Assembly: GCF_025854275.1 (NCBI RefSeq)
Contig: NZ_CP107567.1
Coordinates: 2,418,001-2,482,000, forward strand
Direction: 5' to 3'
DNA length: 64,000 bases
From: Streptomyces peucetius
GTDB taxonomy: Bacteria > Actinomycetota > Actinomycetes > Streptomycetales > Streptomycetaceae
Shown here: positions 50,771 to 59,240 of the stretch, in pieces
Position numbering within the stretch: position 1 is the first letter of the stretch
Layout: every line of letters begins with the position of its first letter
The notes under the pieces: model-generated
What the model was told of the DNA's origin: nothing
The model's database searches: none
The model's input: the letters and a program-made list of their open reading frames with translations, nothing else
Made by a program: the position numbers and the translations under genes

Positions 50771-52153
50771 TCAGCAGCCCAGCAGACGGCTGCCCAAGTA
50801 GCCCTGGATCTGGTCGAGGGAGACACGCTCCTGCTTCATCGTGTCGCGCTCACGCACGGTCACCGCGTTGTCGTCGAGGGTGTCGAAGTCGACGGTCACA
50901 CAGAACGGGGTGCCGATCTCGTCCTGGCGGCGGTAGCGGCGGCCGATGGCGCCCGCGTCGTCGAACTCGATGTTCCAGTTCTTGCGCAGGTCCGCGGCGA
51001 GACCCTTGGCCTTCGGCGAGAGCTGCGGGTTGCGGCTCAGCGGCAGGACGGCGACCTTCACCGGCGCGAGGCGCGGGTCGAGCCGCATCACGGTGCGCTT
51101 CTCCATGACGCCCTTGGCGTTCGGGGCCTCGTCCTCGTTGTACGCGTCGAGGAGGAAGGCGAGCATGGCGCGGCCGACACCGGCCGCCGGCTCGATGACG
51201 TACGGCGTCCAGCGCTCGCCGGCCTCCTGGTCGAAGTACGACAGGTCGGTGCCGGACGCCTTGGAGTGCGCGGAGAGGTCGTAGTCGGTGCGGTTGGCGA
51301 CGCCCTCGAGCTCGCCCCACTCGCTGCCGCCGAACTGGAAGCGGTACTCGATGTCGGCGGTGCGCTTCGAGTAGTGGGAGAGCTTCTCCTGGGGGTGCTC
51401 GTACCAGCGCATGTTCTCCTCACGGAGACCCAGGTCGCGGTACCAGTTCCAGCGCTGGTCCATCCAGTACTGCTGCCACTCCTCGTCCTCGCCCGGCTTG
51501 ACGAAGAACTCCATCTCCATCTGCTCGAACTCACGGGTGCGGAAGATGAAGTTGCCCGGAGTGATCTCGTTCCGGAAGGACTTGCCCATCTGCGCGATGC
51601 CGAACGGCGGCTTCTTGCGCGAGGTCTGCTGCACCTGGCCGAAGTTGGTGAAGATGCCCTGGGCGGTCTCGGGGCGCAGGTAGGCGACCGAGCCGGAGTC
51701 CTGGGTGGGGCCGAGGTGCGTGGCGAGCAGGCCGGAGAACTGCTTGGGCTCGGTGAAGGTGCCCTTGTTCCCGCAGTTCGGGCAGTTCAGGTCGGCGAGG
51801 CCGTTCTCCGGGAGACGGCCGTGCTTCTCCTCGTACGCCTCCTCCAGGTGGTCGGCGCGGAAGCGCTTGTGGCAGGAGGTGCACTCGGTGAGGGGGTCCG
51901 TGAAGGTCGCGACGTGACCGGAGGCCTCCCAGACCTCGGTCGCAAGGATCACCGACGAGTCGATACCGACGACGTCCTCGCGCGAGGTGACCATGTAGCG
52001 CCACCACTGGCGCTTGATGTTCTCCTTGAGCTCGACACCCAGCGGTCCGTAGTCCCAGGCGGCGCGCTGTCCGCCGTAGATCTCGCTGCAGGGGTAGACA
52101 AAGCCACGGCGCTTGCTCAGGTTGACGATCGTATCGATCTTGTCGGCGGCCAC
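50771..52153 (-). CDS. glyS: Glycyl-tRNA synthetase (single-chain class II)
   Basis: A 460-residue homodimeric class II GlyRS that charges tRNA-Gly. The start [20 protein letters not shown] is diagnostic of the alpha2 type. The insertion with two CxxC pairs (CTSCHKRF and [10 protein letters not shown]) binds zinc. Class II motif 2 is [20 protein letters not shown] and motif 3 is [14 protein letters not shown]. The C-terminal anticodon-binding domain follows ([14 protein letters not shown]). The start is GTG at 52153. It is divergent from the zinc operon; because it carries zinc sites, the neighbour relation may be more than chance, but no shared site is proven. Confidence 0.97.
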   Translation of the reverse strand: MAADKIDTIVNLSKRRGFVYPCSEIYGGQRAAWDYGPLGVELKENIKRQWWRYMVTSREDVVGIDSSVILATEVWEASGHVATFTDPLTECTSCHKRFRADHLEEAYEEKHGRLPENGLADLNCPNCGNKGTFTEPKQFSGLLATHLGPTQDSGSVAYLRPETAQGIFTNFGQVQQTSRKKPPFGIAQMGKSFRNEITPGNFIFRTREFEQMEMEFFVKPGEDEEWQQYWMDQRWNWYRDLGLREENMRWYEHPQEKLSHYSKRTADIEYRFQFGGSEWGELEGVANRTDYDLSAHSKASGTDLSYFDQEAGERWTPYVIEPAAGVGRAMLAFLLDAYNEDEAPNAKGVMEKRTVMRLDPRLAPVKVAVLPLSRNPQLSPKAKGLAADLRKNWNIEFDDAGAIGRRYRRQDEIGTPFCVTVDFDTLDDNAVTVRERDTMKQERVSLDQIQGYLGSRLLGC

Positions 52154-52257
52154 GGTGCTCTCTTCATTACGACGACGAACGGAGAATGACTCAGGTTACC
52201 GGCGGCGGCACCCCCCGGATCAAATCGGATCGTACGGAGGTGAGGGCCGGAGGTTTA

Positions 52258-52295
52258 TTGACAATCGTTTCCGTTTTTGTTGAAAATGAGTGTCA
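52258..52295 (+). promoter_or_regulatory. znuA promoter with two Zur-box-like sites
   Basis: A -35 element TTGACA at 52258-52263 and a possible -10 GAAAAT at 52282-52287 lie 18 bp apart. Two 15-mers resemble the Zur box TGaaAATgATTtTCA: TGACAATCGTTTCCG at 52259-52273 (weak) and TGAAAATGAGTGTCA at 52281-52295 (good). They overlap the -35 and -10 regions, so bound Zur would block RNA polymerase. Transcription would start near the ATG at 52295, giving a leaderless message. Confidence 0.7.
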
Positions 52296-53278
52296 TGAAC
52301 GTACGACGCCTCATACCCACCGCCGCCACCGCCGGAGCAGTCGCGCTCGGCCTCCTGGCCGTCTCCGCCTGCTCCACCTCCGACGCCGCCGGCGACGGAA
52401 ACAGCGACGGCAAGCTGAAGGTCGCCGCATCGTTCTACCCCATGCAGTATCTCGCGGAGCAGATCGGTGGCGACAACGTCTCCGTCACCACGCTCACCAA
52501 GCCGGGCGTCGAGCCGCACGACCTGGAGCTCAAGCCCCGCCAGACCGCCGAGCTGAACGACGCCGGTCTGATCCTCTACCTCAAGGGCGTCCAGCCCGCC
52601 GTCGACAAGGCCATCGCCCAGACGAGCGTGAAGTACAAGGTGGACGCCACCACACTCACACAGCTCGAGAACTTCGACACCTCCGGCGGCCACGACCACG
52701 GTCACGAGGAAGCCGGGCACGAGGAGGCCGGGCACGAGGAGCACGAGGCCGAGGCCGGCGCCGACCCGCACATCTGGCTCGACCCGGTGAAGTACGCCGA
52801 GGTCGCCAAGGGCGTCGGCGCCCAGATGGAGAAGGCCGACCCGGACCACGCCGCGGACTACAAGAAGAACACCGACGCGCTGGTCGCGAAGCTCACAGCC
52901 CTCCACACCGACTTCGAGCAGGGCCTCAAGAACTCGGCCACGAAGACGTTCATCACCACCCACTCCGCGTTCGGCTACCTCGCCGAGCGCTACGGCTTGG
53001 AGCAGGAGGGCATCTCGGGCGTCGACCCCGAGTCCGAGCCCAGCCCGGCCCGTATCAAGGAGCTCCAGACGATCGCGAAGGAAGACAAGGTCACGACCGT
53101 CTTCTTCGAGACGCTGGCCAGCGACAAGACCGCGAAGACCCTCGCCAAGGACACCGGCCTGAAGACCGACGTCCTCGACCCGCTCGAGGGAATCACCGAC
53201 CGGTCGAAGGGCGATGACTACATCGAGGTCATGCGCGCCAACTTGGCCGCCCTGCAGAAGGCCCTCGGCGCGAAGTGA
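52295..53278 (+). CDS. znuA: Zinc ABC transporter, substrate-binding lipoprotein ZnuA
   Basis: A 327-residue cluster A-I zinc-binding lipoprotein. MNVRRLIPTAATAGAVALGL is the signal peptide and LLAVSAC the lipobox, anchoring it outside the membrane. The His-rich loop HDHGHEEAGHEEAGHEEHE (residues about 135-155) is a zinc chaperone loop. Metal-site regions are FYPMQYLAEQIGG, VEPHDLELKPRQ, DPHIWLDPVKYAEV and THSAFGYLAERYGL. Two starts are possible, ATG 52286 and ATG 52295; no ribosome binding site is near either, which fits a leaderless message from 52295. znuC and znuB follow. Zur control is likely from the upstream boxes. Confidence 0.93.
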   Translation: MNVRRLIPTAATAGAVALGLLAVSACSTSDAAGDGNSDGKLKVAASFYPMQYLAEQIGGDNVSVTTLTKPGVEPHDLELKPRQTAELNDAGLILYLKGVQPAVDKAIAQTSVKYKVDATTLTQLENFDTSGGHDHGHEEAGHEEAGHEEHEAEAGADPHIWLDPVKYAEVAKGVGAQMEKADPDHAADYKKNTDALVAKLTALHTDFEQGLKNSATKTFITTHSAFGYLAERYGLEQEGISGVDPESEPSPARIKELQTIAKEDKVTTVFFETLASDKTAKTLAKDTGLKTDVLDPLEGITDRSKGDDYIEVMRANLAALQKALGAK

Positions 53279-53307
53279 CGCAGTACCACCAGGAGAGGCG
53301 GCCCCCC

Positions 53308-54072
53308 ATGAGCACCGAGCCGGTCATTTCCGTCCGCGGAGCCCGGGCGACGCTCGGCTCGCGCCCCGTCCTGCGCGGCATCGACCTCACCGTCGATCGC
53401 GGTGAGGTCGTCGCCCTGCTCGGCGCCAACGGCTCCGGCAAGTCCACCGCCGTGCGTTCCGTGATCGGCCAGGTGCCGCTCACCGACGGCCGGATCGACC
53501 TGTTCGGCACGGAGCTGCGCCGTTTCCGGCAGTGGGCGCGGGTCGGTTACGTCCCACAGCGCACGACCGCCGCGAGCGGTGTGCCCGCGACCATCCGCGA
53601 GGTCGTCGCCGCCGGCAGGCTCTCGCGGTCCCGCTTCGGCCTCCCCTCGCGCGGTGACAAGGCGGCCGTGCAGCGCGCCATCGAGCTGGTGGGCCTGGGC
53701 GACCGCGCCCGGGACTCCGTGAGCGCCCTGTCCGGCGGCCAGCACCAGCGCGTGCTGATCGCGCGGGCGCTCGCCGCCGAACCCGAGCTGCTGATCATGG
53801 ACGAGCCGATGGCCGGTGTGGACCTGGCCAGCCAGGAGGTGCTGGCCGGGACGCTGCGCCGGCAGGTCGCCGCCGGTACGACGGTGCTCCTGGTGCTGCA
53901 CGAGCTGGGCCCGCTGGAGCCGCTGATCGACCGCGCCGTGGTCCTGCGCGACGGCTGCGTCGTCCACGACGGGCCGCCCCCGGAGGCCGTCGGCCAGCAC
54001 GCCCTGCCCGGCCACGACCACGTACATCCGCACGCGGCCGACGAGCCGCTCCGCACGGGACTGCTCACATGA
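53308..54072 (+). CDS. znuC: Zinc ABC transporter ATPase ZnuC
   Basis: A 254-residue ABC ATPase. Walker A is ALLGANGSGKST, the signature is LSGGQHQR and Walker B is LLIMDEPMAGVD; the H-loop is VLLVLHEL. It drives zinc uptake through ZnuB. The ATG at 53308 is preferred because AGGAGA lies upstream and the family starts about here; a GTG at 53275 that overlaps the znuA stop is the alternative. A His-rich C-terminus (HALPGHDHVHPHAADEP) may sense or hold zinc. Confidence 0.92.
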   Translation: MSTEPVISVRGARATLGSRPVLRGIDLTVDRGEVVALLGANGSGKSTAVRSVIGQVPLTDGRIDLFGTELRRFRQWARVGYVPQRTTAASGVPATIREVVAAGRLSRSRFGLPSRGDKAAVQRAIELVGLGDRARDSVSALSGGQHQRVLIARALAAEPELLIMDEPMAGVDLASQEVLAGTLRRQVAAGTTVLLVLHELGPLEPLIDRAVVLRDGCVVHDGPPPEAVGQHALPGHDHVHPHAADEPLRTGLLT

Positions 54073-54986
54073 TCATGGAAATGCTCGAATCCGCGTTCAT
54101 GCAGCGCGCACTGCTCGCGGCCCTGCTGGTCGGCATCACCGCCCCGGCCGTCGGCATCTACCTGGTGCAGCGCCGACAGGCCCTGATGGGCGACGGAATC
54201 GGCCATGTCGCGATGACGGGTGTGGGCCTCGGATTCCTGATGTCGACCAACCCCATCTGGATGGCGACGCTCGTCGCGGTCGTCGGCGCGGTGCTGATGG
54301 AACTCATCCGCATCTACGGCCGCACCCGTGGCGACATCGCGCTGGCGATGCTGTTCTACGGAGGCATGGCGGGCGGTGTCCTGCTGATCGAACTCTCGGA
54401 CACCGGGTCTGCGGCCAACCTCACCACGTATTTGTTCGGCTCCCTCTCGACCGTCTCCGACCAGGACGTCGTCGCGATCATGCTGCTCGCGGCCTTCGTC
54501 GTACTGGTCTCGCTGGGCCTGCGGCGGCAGCTGTTCGCCGTCAGCCAGGACGAGGAGTTCGCCCGGGTCACGGGGCTACCGGTGCGGGCGCTGAACCTGC
54601 TGGTCGCCGTCACCGCGGCGGTCACGGTCAGCGTCGCCATGCGGGTGGTCGGCCTGCTGCTGGTGAGCGCCCTGATGGTGGTCCCGGTGGCCGCCGCCCA
54701 GCAGATCTCGCGCTCCTTCAAGGCGACGTACGCCTTGGCTGTCACCATCGGAGTGACGGTCGCCCTGGCCGGAACCACCACCTCCTACTACCAGGACGTG
54801 CCGCCGGGCGCGACCATCGTGATGCTCGCCATCGCCGTGTTCGTCGTGTTGACCACGCTGGCCGCGCCCCTGGCACGGCGGCGGGCGAAGGCGATGGAGG
54901 CGAGCGGCGCCGGCGGCGCGGTCGGAGCCGAGTGCACCGTCGACGTTCCGGGTACGCGAAGCCCGGGCGACGACGTCAAGGTCTGA
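54069..54986 (+). CDS. znuB: Zinc ABC transporter permease ZnuB
   Basis: A 305-residue ABC-3 family permease with about eight membrane helices. MQRALLAALLVGITAPAVGI starts the first helix; RRQALMGDGIGHVAMTGVGL is the conserved cytoplasmic motif of the family; MRVVGLLLVSALMVVPVAAA is the helix near the ATPase contact. Its ATG overlaps the znuC stop (ATGA). A polar C-terminal tail of about 40 residues is not conserved. It imports zinc with ZnuA and ZnuC. Confidence 0.93.
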   Translation: MIMEMLESAFMQRALLAALLVGITAPAVGIYLVQRRQALMGDGIGHVAMTGVGLGFLMSTNPIWMATLVAVVGAVLMELIRIYGRTRGDIALAMLFYGGMAGGVLLIELSDTGSAANLTTYLFGSLSTVSDQDVVAIMLLAAFVVLVSLGLRRQLFAVSQDEEFARVTGLPVRALNLLVAVTAAVTVSVAMRVVGLLLVSALMVVPVAAAQQISRSFKATYALAVTIGVTVALAGTTTSYYQDVPPGATIVMLAIAVFVVLTTLAAPLARRRAKAMEASGAGGAVGAECTVDVPGTRSPGDDVKV

Positions 54987-55078
54987 GCCCGGCAGGGGCG
55001 CGCCCCTGCCGGAACGGGCCCGCGCGCGGGCCTGGCACAATGGCCCGACGTATGTGCGGGCGAAGCGAGGAGGCACCT

Positions 55079-55510
55079 GTGACCACGGCGCCAACCGGCG
55101 GGAACACCGCCCCGGTGCGAGGCCGGTCGACCCGGCAACGGGCCGCGGTGGCGGCGGCGCTCGACGAGGTCGACGAGTTCCGCAGCGCACAGGAGCTGCA
55201 CGACATGCTCAAGCACCGCGGCGACTCGGTGGGCCTGACGACGGTCTACCGCACGCTGCAGTCGCTCGCCGACGCGGGCGAGGTCGACGTGCTGCGCACC
55301 AGCGAGGGCGAGTCGGTGTACCGGCGTTGCTCCACCGACGACCACCACCACCATCTGGTGTGCCGGATGTGCGGCAAGGCGGTCGAGGTCGAGGGCCCCG
55401 CGGTGGAGCAGTGGGCGGAGACGATCGCGGCACAGCACGGCTATGTGAACGTGGCGCACACGGTCGAGATCTTCGGCACCTGCGCGGAGTGCGCGGCGAA
55501 GGCCGGCTGA
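55079..55510 (+). CDS. zur: Zinc uptake regulator Zur (Fur family)
   Basis: A 143-residue Fur-family repressor. The winged helix covers TRQRAAVAAALDEVDEFRSA and SVGLTTVYRTLQSLADAGEV. The dimer/metal domain has the His cluster DDHHHHLVCRMCGKAVEVEG and the C-terminal CAECAAK; the two CxxC pairs bind the structural zinc. The GTG at 55079 follows GAGGAGG. It is 92 bases after znuB, possibly on the same transcript. With zinc bound it would repress znuACB through the boxes at 52259-52295. A 22-bp hairpin follows. Confidence 0.93.
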   Translation: MTTAPTGGNTAPVRGRSTRQRAAVAAALDEVDEFRSAQELHDMLKHRGDSVGLTTVYRTLQSLADAGEVDVLRTSEGESVYRRCSTDDHHHHLVCRMCGKAVEVEGPAVEQWAETIAAQHGYVNVAHTVEIFGTCAECAAKAG

Positions 55511-55522
55511 CCGGTACTCGGT

Positions 55523-55571
55523 ACGGCTGTGGCCCGCACCCCGGTCCGTCCGGGGTGCGGGCCACAGCCGT
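55523..55571. terminator. Bidirectional hairpin after zur
   Basis: A perfect 22-bp stem starting ACGGCTGTGGCCCGCACC with a 5-base loop TCCGT, between the convergent zur and membrane-protein genes. It is the longest perfect stem I found in the window. No T run. Confidence 0.75.
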
Positions 55572-55613
55572 GCGCGGCCTGTGCAGCGGCCTCAGACATC
55601 GGACCGCGTGCGT

Positions 55614-56156
55614 TCAGGCCTTCCCCAGATGCGTCGTGAGCAGGGTCCGCAGCCGTTCGACAGCGGCCGTGTCCGCCGCACCGCGCTTGGGCAGGACCAT
55701 CAGACCGACGCCGTGCTTGTCGCCGGTGAGGAGGACGAACACGTCGTCGGTCTCGGCGTAGCGCGAGTACATCCCCCACTTGCTGGTGGCGTCGCCGTCC
55801 CGGGACGTCAGCCGGATGCCGCCGTCGTCGACCACGGCACGGAACTCGCCCTGCCGGGCCGCCATCTGGTGCAGCTGACGCGCCTGGATCTGCGGCAGCA
55901 GATACAGGCAGCCGAAGGCGACGAGCCCGAGGCCCAGCAGGAACCACAGCCGCCAGGTCATCGCGTCCACCAGCACGAGCAGCGCGAAGCAGGAGATGCC
56001 CAGCCCGCCGGCGATGTGCAGCAGGCGTCGGGTGCGGCGTCCGGCGGGGGTGGCACGCATGCGGGCGCTCAGGGCGGACGCCATGTCACGGACGGTGGGC
56101 TCGTAGACGAGCACCACCGCCCCGCTGTCCTGCTGTGGCCGCCCCTCTTGTGTCAT
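55614..56156 (-). CDS. YcxB-like membrane protein
   Basis: A 180-residue protein with a pair of hydrophobic helices in the middle (LLHIAGGLGISCFALLVLVD and LWFLLGLGLVAFGCLYLLPQ), then a beta-rich domain (VVDDGGIRLTSRDGDATSKW, YSRYAETDDVFVLLTGDK and GVGLMVLPKR). This two-helix plus PH-like arrangement is the YcxB-type C-terminal domain. The function is not known. The ATG at 56156 is the first credible start. Confidence 0.7.
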   Translation of the reverse strand: MTQEGRPQQDSGAVVLVYEPTVRDMASALSARMRATPAGRRTRRLLHIAGGLGISCFALLVLVDAMTWRLWFLLGLGLVAFGCLYLLPQIQARQLHQMAARQGEFRAVVDDGGIRLTSRDGDATSKWGMYSRYAETDDVFVLLTGDKHGVGLMVLPKRGAADTAAVERLRTLLTTHLGKA

Positions 56157-56259
56157 GGCCCCTCCCAGTGGCGGTGATGAGCCGTGATCGTAGCGACCGA
56201 AGACGACGTCCGGGCCGGACGGCCGCGCACACCGCGGGCCGGGCCGGGGGAAGGCCGGG

Positions 56260-57105
56260 TCAGACCGCCGGGCCCTCGGGGCGGCCGCGCATCGCCTCGA
56301 GCTCCTCGTTCGGGATCGCACCACCGAAGCGGCGGTCGCGCTGCGCGTACTCGAGGCAGGCGCGCCACAGGTCACGGCGGTCGAAGTCCGGCCACAGCAC
56401 GTCCTGGAACACCATCTCAGCGTAACTGGACTGCCAGATCAGGTAGTTCGAGATGCGCTGCTCACCGCTGGGGCGCAGGAACAGGTCGACGTCCGGCATG
56501 TCCGGGTAGTAGAGGTACTTCTGGAACGTCTTCTCGTTGACCTTCGACGGGTCCAGCCTGCCCGCCGCCACATCGCGCGCGATGGCCTGCGCCGCGTCCG
56601 CGACCTCGGCCCGGCCGCCGTAGTTGACGCAGAAGTACAGGGTCATCGCATCGTTGTCGACCGTCTGCTCCTGGGCGACCTGGAGCTCCTGGACGACCGA
56701 CTTCCACATCTTCGGCATGCGGCCGACCCAGCGGATCCGGATGCCGAGCTCGTTCATCTCGTCACGGCGGCGGCGGATGACGTCCCGGTTGAAGTTCATC
56801 AGGAAGCGCACCTCGTCGGGCGACCGCTTCCAGTTCTCGGTGGAGAAGGCGTAGAGGGACAGGTTCTTGACGCCCATCTCCAGGCAGCCCTTGAGCACGT
56901 CCAGCACGACACCCTCGCCGACCTTGTGGCCCTCGGTGCGGGGCAGGCCCCGCTCCTTGGCCCAGCGGCCGTTGCCGTCCATGACGCACGCCACGTGGTT
57001 CGGCACCAGCTCGGCCGGGATCCTGGGCGGACGAGCGCCGGAGGGGTGCGGCTCGGGGACCTTGTACTCGCGGCGGGACCGGCCCAGGATTCCGCGTCGT
57101 GCCAT
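56260..57105 (-). CDS. uppS: Isoprenyl transferase (undecaprenyl/decaprenyl diphosphate synthase, UppS family)
   Basis: A 281-residue cis-prenyltransferase that builds the long polyprenyl carrier used for cell-wall synthesis. [20 protein letters not shown] carries the catalytic Asp and the diphosphate-binding Arg/Trp; [18 protein letters not shown] and [20 protein letters not shown] follow; the C-terminal [20 protein letters not shown] binds the second substrate. All motifs are intact. The ATG at 57105 is used; a GTG at 57114 sits too close to AGGAG. It lies 22 bases past recO on the same strand, so the two are likely co-transcribed. Confidence 0.95.
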   Translation of the reverse strand: MARRGILGRSRREYKVPEPHPSGARPPRIPAELVPNHVACVMDGNGRWAKERGLPRTEGHKVGEGVVLDVLKGCLEMGVKNLSLYAFSTENWKRSPDEVRFLMNFNRDVIRRRRDEMNELGIRIRWVGRMPKMWKSVVQELQVAQEQTVDNDAMTLYFCVNYGGRAEVADAAQAIARDVAAGRLDPSKVNEKTFQKYLYYPDMPDVDLFLRPSGEQRISNYLIWQSSYAEMVFQDVLWPDFDRRDLWRACLEYAQRDRRFGGAIPNEELEAMRGRPEGPAV

Positions 57106-57127
57106 GCGGTTCACATCTCCTATTTCG

Positions 57128-57874
57128 CTACTTCTCTACGTACCTCAGGGAGCGCAGGCCGCGCTCCAGGTGCCAGTGCAGATAGGCGGACACCAGTCCG
57201 CTGCCCTCCCTGACATGGCGCGCCTCGCACGCGTCCGCCGTCGGCCAGTCGCCGGTCAGCAGCGCGCTGAGCAGCCCGATGGCCTCCGCAGAGGGTACGA
57301 CGCTGCCGGGCACCCGGCAGTCGCCGCATATGACGCCGCCCGCGGCGACGGAGAAGAACCGGTTGGGCCCGGGAAGCCCGCAGCGGGCGCAGTCGTCGAA
57401 GCTGGGGGCGTAGCCGTTGACGGCGAGGGAGCGCAGCAGGAAGGCGTCGAGCACCAGGTTCGGCGCGTGCTCGCCCCGCGAGAGGGTGCGCAGCCCACCG
57501 ACGAGCAGCAGATACTGCTGCACGGCCGGCTCGCCCTCGTGGTCGGTGAACCGCTCGGCGGTCTCCAGCATGGCGGTGCCGGCCGTGTAGCGGGCGTAAT
57601 CGGTGACGATGCCGCCGCCGTACGGAGCAATGGTCTCCGACTGGGTGCACAGCGGCAGCCCGCGCCCCACCAGCTCGCTGCCGCGTGCGAAGAACTGCAC
57701 GTCGACGTGGGAGAACGGCTCAAGCCTGGCCCCGAACTTCGACTTGGTCCGCCGCACCCCGCGCGCCACGGCGCGTACGCGGCCGTGACCGCGCGTGAGC
57801 AGGGTGATGACGCGGTCCGCCTCACCCAGCTTCTGGGTGCGCAGGACGACACCGTCGTCACGGAACAGGCTCAT
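57128..57874 (-). CDS. recO: DNA repair protein RecO
   Basis: A 248-residue RecO, which loads RecA on single-strand DNA together with Rec[21 protein letters not shown] is the conserved N-terminal OB-fold start. The zinc-binding pair CARCGLPG and CGDCRVPG lies around residues 165-185, as in most RecO proteins. The helical C-terminus ([15 protein letters not shown]) closes the domain. It precedes uppS, the common actinobacterial order. Confidence 0.94.
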   Translation of the reverse strand: MSLFRDDGVVLRTQKLGEADRVITLLTRGHGRVRAVARGVRRTKSKFGARLEPFSHVDVQFFARGSELVGRGLPLCTQSETIAPYGGGIVTDYARYTAGTAMLETAERFTDHEGEPAVQQYLLLVGGLRTLSRGEHAPNLVLDAFLLRSLAVNGYAPSFDDCARCGLPGPNRFFSVAAGGVICGDCRVPGSVVPSAEAIGLLSALLTGDWPTADACEARHVREGSGLVSAYLHWHLERGLRSLRYVEK

Positions 57875-57933
57875 GGCCCCATTCTCCCGTACGAGCGGCG
57901 GCGTCCGGTCACGGGTTGCGCGGAAACCAGAGA

Positions 57934-57983
57934 ATATACATGCGAAGCGATATACTGATACACGTTGCCATATACACAGGAGG
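57934..57983 (+). promoter_or_regulatory. AT-rich promoter/operator region of vapBC copy 2
   Basis: ATATAC occurs three times, at 57934, 57950 and 57970. TATACT at 57951-57956 is a good -10 hexamer. The ribosome binding site AGGAGG is at 57978-57983. The repeated ATATAC motif is shared with the region before the first vapBC pair and may be the VapBC operator. Confidence 0.45.
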
Positions 57984-57990
57984 TTACCCA

Positions 57991-58248
57991 GTGAGCCGCA
58001 CCGTGATCGACCTTGACGACGAAGCCCTCGCTGCCGCTGCCATGGAGCTCGGCACCACCACCAAGCGCGACACCATCAACACCGCGCTTCGCGAGGTGAC
58101 CGCACGGTACCGGCGACTGCGTGCGCTGGAGGATTCCCGCAAGCACGTCGCCGACGGTGGCGTGGACATCGACATCCTCCTGGACAAGCGCAAGTACCGG
58201 GGCGGCGCCCGGGACGACGAGCCCACCGAGTCACGAAAGAGCGCGTGA
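57991..58248 (+). CDS. vapB: VapB-family antitoxin, copy 2
   Basis: An 85-residue antitoxin that matches the copy at 4096 over nearly its whole length, starting MSRTVIDLDDEALAAAAMEL and keeping TTTKRDTINTALREV exactly. Differences cluster in the toxin-binding tail (EDSRKHVADGGVDIDILLDK) and the last 15 residues, the part that usually decides which toxin is neutralised. The GTG at 57991 follows AGGAGG. The stop directly abuts the vapC GTG. Probably autoregulatory. Confidence 0.87.
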   Translation: MSRTVIDLDDEALAAAAMELGTTTKRDTINTALREVTARYRRLRALEDSRKHVADGGVDIDILLDKRKYRGGARDDEPTESRKSA

Positions 58249-58662
58249 GTGAACGTCGCCGACTACCTCATCGACACCTCGGCACTGGCCCGTGTCATGC
58301 TCGGTCAAGTCGCCACCGAGTGGGACGGCAGGATCGGCGCCGGTCTCGTCGCGATCTGTGACTTCACCGAGCTGGAGGCTCTGTTCTCGGCCAAGTCGAC
58401 CGCAGATCGCGAGCGGCTGAAGCGCAACCTCGACACCTACTACGCCTGGTGCCCGCTCCCGGACGGCGTCTACCGGCGGGCCCGCGTCGTCCAGGAGCTG
58501 CTCACCGCGAAGGGCGAGCATCGCAGCGCGGGCCCGGTCGATCTTCTCGTGGCCGCAGTCGCCGAGGAGGCGGGCCTCACACTGCTCCACTACGACCGGG
58601 ACTTCGAGACCATCGCCCGCACCACAGGACAGCCGACCCGCATGATCGATCTCCGGAACTGA
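58249..58662 (+). CDS. vapC: VapC-family PIN-domain ribonuclease toxin, copy 2
   Basis: A 137-residue PIN-domain toxin, gaplessly alignable to the copy at 4350 with about 26 differences. All acidic active-site residues are kept: LIDTSALAR, FTELEALF, AGPVDLLVAA and HYDRDFE. Differences lie mostly in the helices around residues 20-65 (for example GQVATEWDG and NLDTYYAWCPLPDG), which contact the antitoxin in this fold. It begins with GTG directly after the antitoxin stop. The RNA target is unknown. Confidence 0.87.
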   Translation: MNVADYLIDTSALARVMLGQVATEWDGRIGAGLVAICDFTELEALFSAKSTADRERLKRNLDTYYAWCPLPDGVYRRARVVQELLTAKGEHRSAGPVDLLVAAVAEEAGLTLLHYDRDFETIARTTGQPTRMIDLRN

Positions 58663-58665
58663 CCG

Positions 58666-58887
58666 TCAGGGCAGTTCGCCCCGGCTGCGGGCGTTCACGT
58701 ACGCCGTCGTCGCGCTGATCCGCTCGGCGGCGGTGGCCGGGCGCACGCTGTCCGGGGCGCACTCCCACTCCCGGCCGCCGCCGACGGGTCTGAGCGACAG
58801 GAACGGCCCCGCCTCGCCCATGAGCCGGCCCACGCGACCAGTACGGGTGTCGACGACGTACGAGCCGATCGGCGGGATCTGCGTCAT
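58666..58887 (-). CDS. Small hypothetical protein of the WhiJ-like cluster
   Basis: A 73-residue protein starting MTQIPPIGSYVVDTRTGRVG, followed by GRLMGEAGPFLSLRPVGGGR and WECAPDSVRPAT, a short beta-rich domain of the type often found beside DUF5753 regulators in streptomycetes. Its ATG overlaps the stop of the upstream small gene (ATGA), so the two are co-translated. Its stop is 3 bases from the convergent vapC stop. Function unknown. Confidence 0.65.
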   Translation of the reverse strand: MTQIPPIGSYVVDTRTGRVGRLMGEAGPFLSLRPVGGGREWECAPDSVRPATAAERISATTAYVNARSRGELP

Positions 58888-59126
58888 GGGGCCTCGTCCA
58901 GACCCCTGGGCAGGGCGGCGGCGATCAGGCGGACCGTGTCGACGTTGCAGCGGCCCAATTCGACAAGCGGGCAGGGAACGTCCCGGGCGTACGAAGCGGG
59001 GTCGATACGCAGGGACGGGAGAGTGATCCCGGACCGTTTCAGAGCAACGCGCAATGTGTTCACGGCTTCCTCCGCCTCCGACATGCACGCCACGGGGTGA
59101 CGCGGCGCCTTTTCGTTGCTCGACAT
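58884..59126 (-). CDS. Small hypothetical protein divergent from the WhiJ-like regulator
   Basis: An 80-residue protein. The part TLRVALKRSGITLPSLRIDP, then PCPLVELGRCNVDTVRLIAA, is conserved in many streptomycete loci of this kind. It is always near an XRE/DUF5753 regulator and a DUF397 gene, as here. Its role is not known; it may be a partner or target of the regulator. The ATG at 59126 is followed by a lysine/proline start and then this core. Confidence 0.65.
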   Translation of the reverse strand: MSSNEKAPRHPVACMSEAEEAVNTLRVALKRSGITLPSLRIDPASYARDVPCPLVELGRCNVDTVRLIAAALPRGLDEAP

Positions 59127-59240
59127 GATTTCCCTTCCATGGTCCGCTTTACGAATCGCATTACGACGGTGACGCTCCGCGAGTACCCTGATCAAGGGTT
59201 TGCCCGCTACAACTGGGCAGCTGAGCAAGGGGGTTGATCC

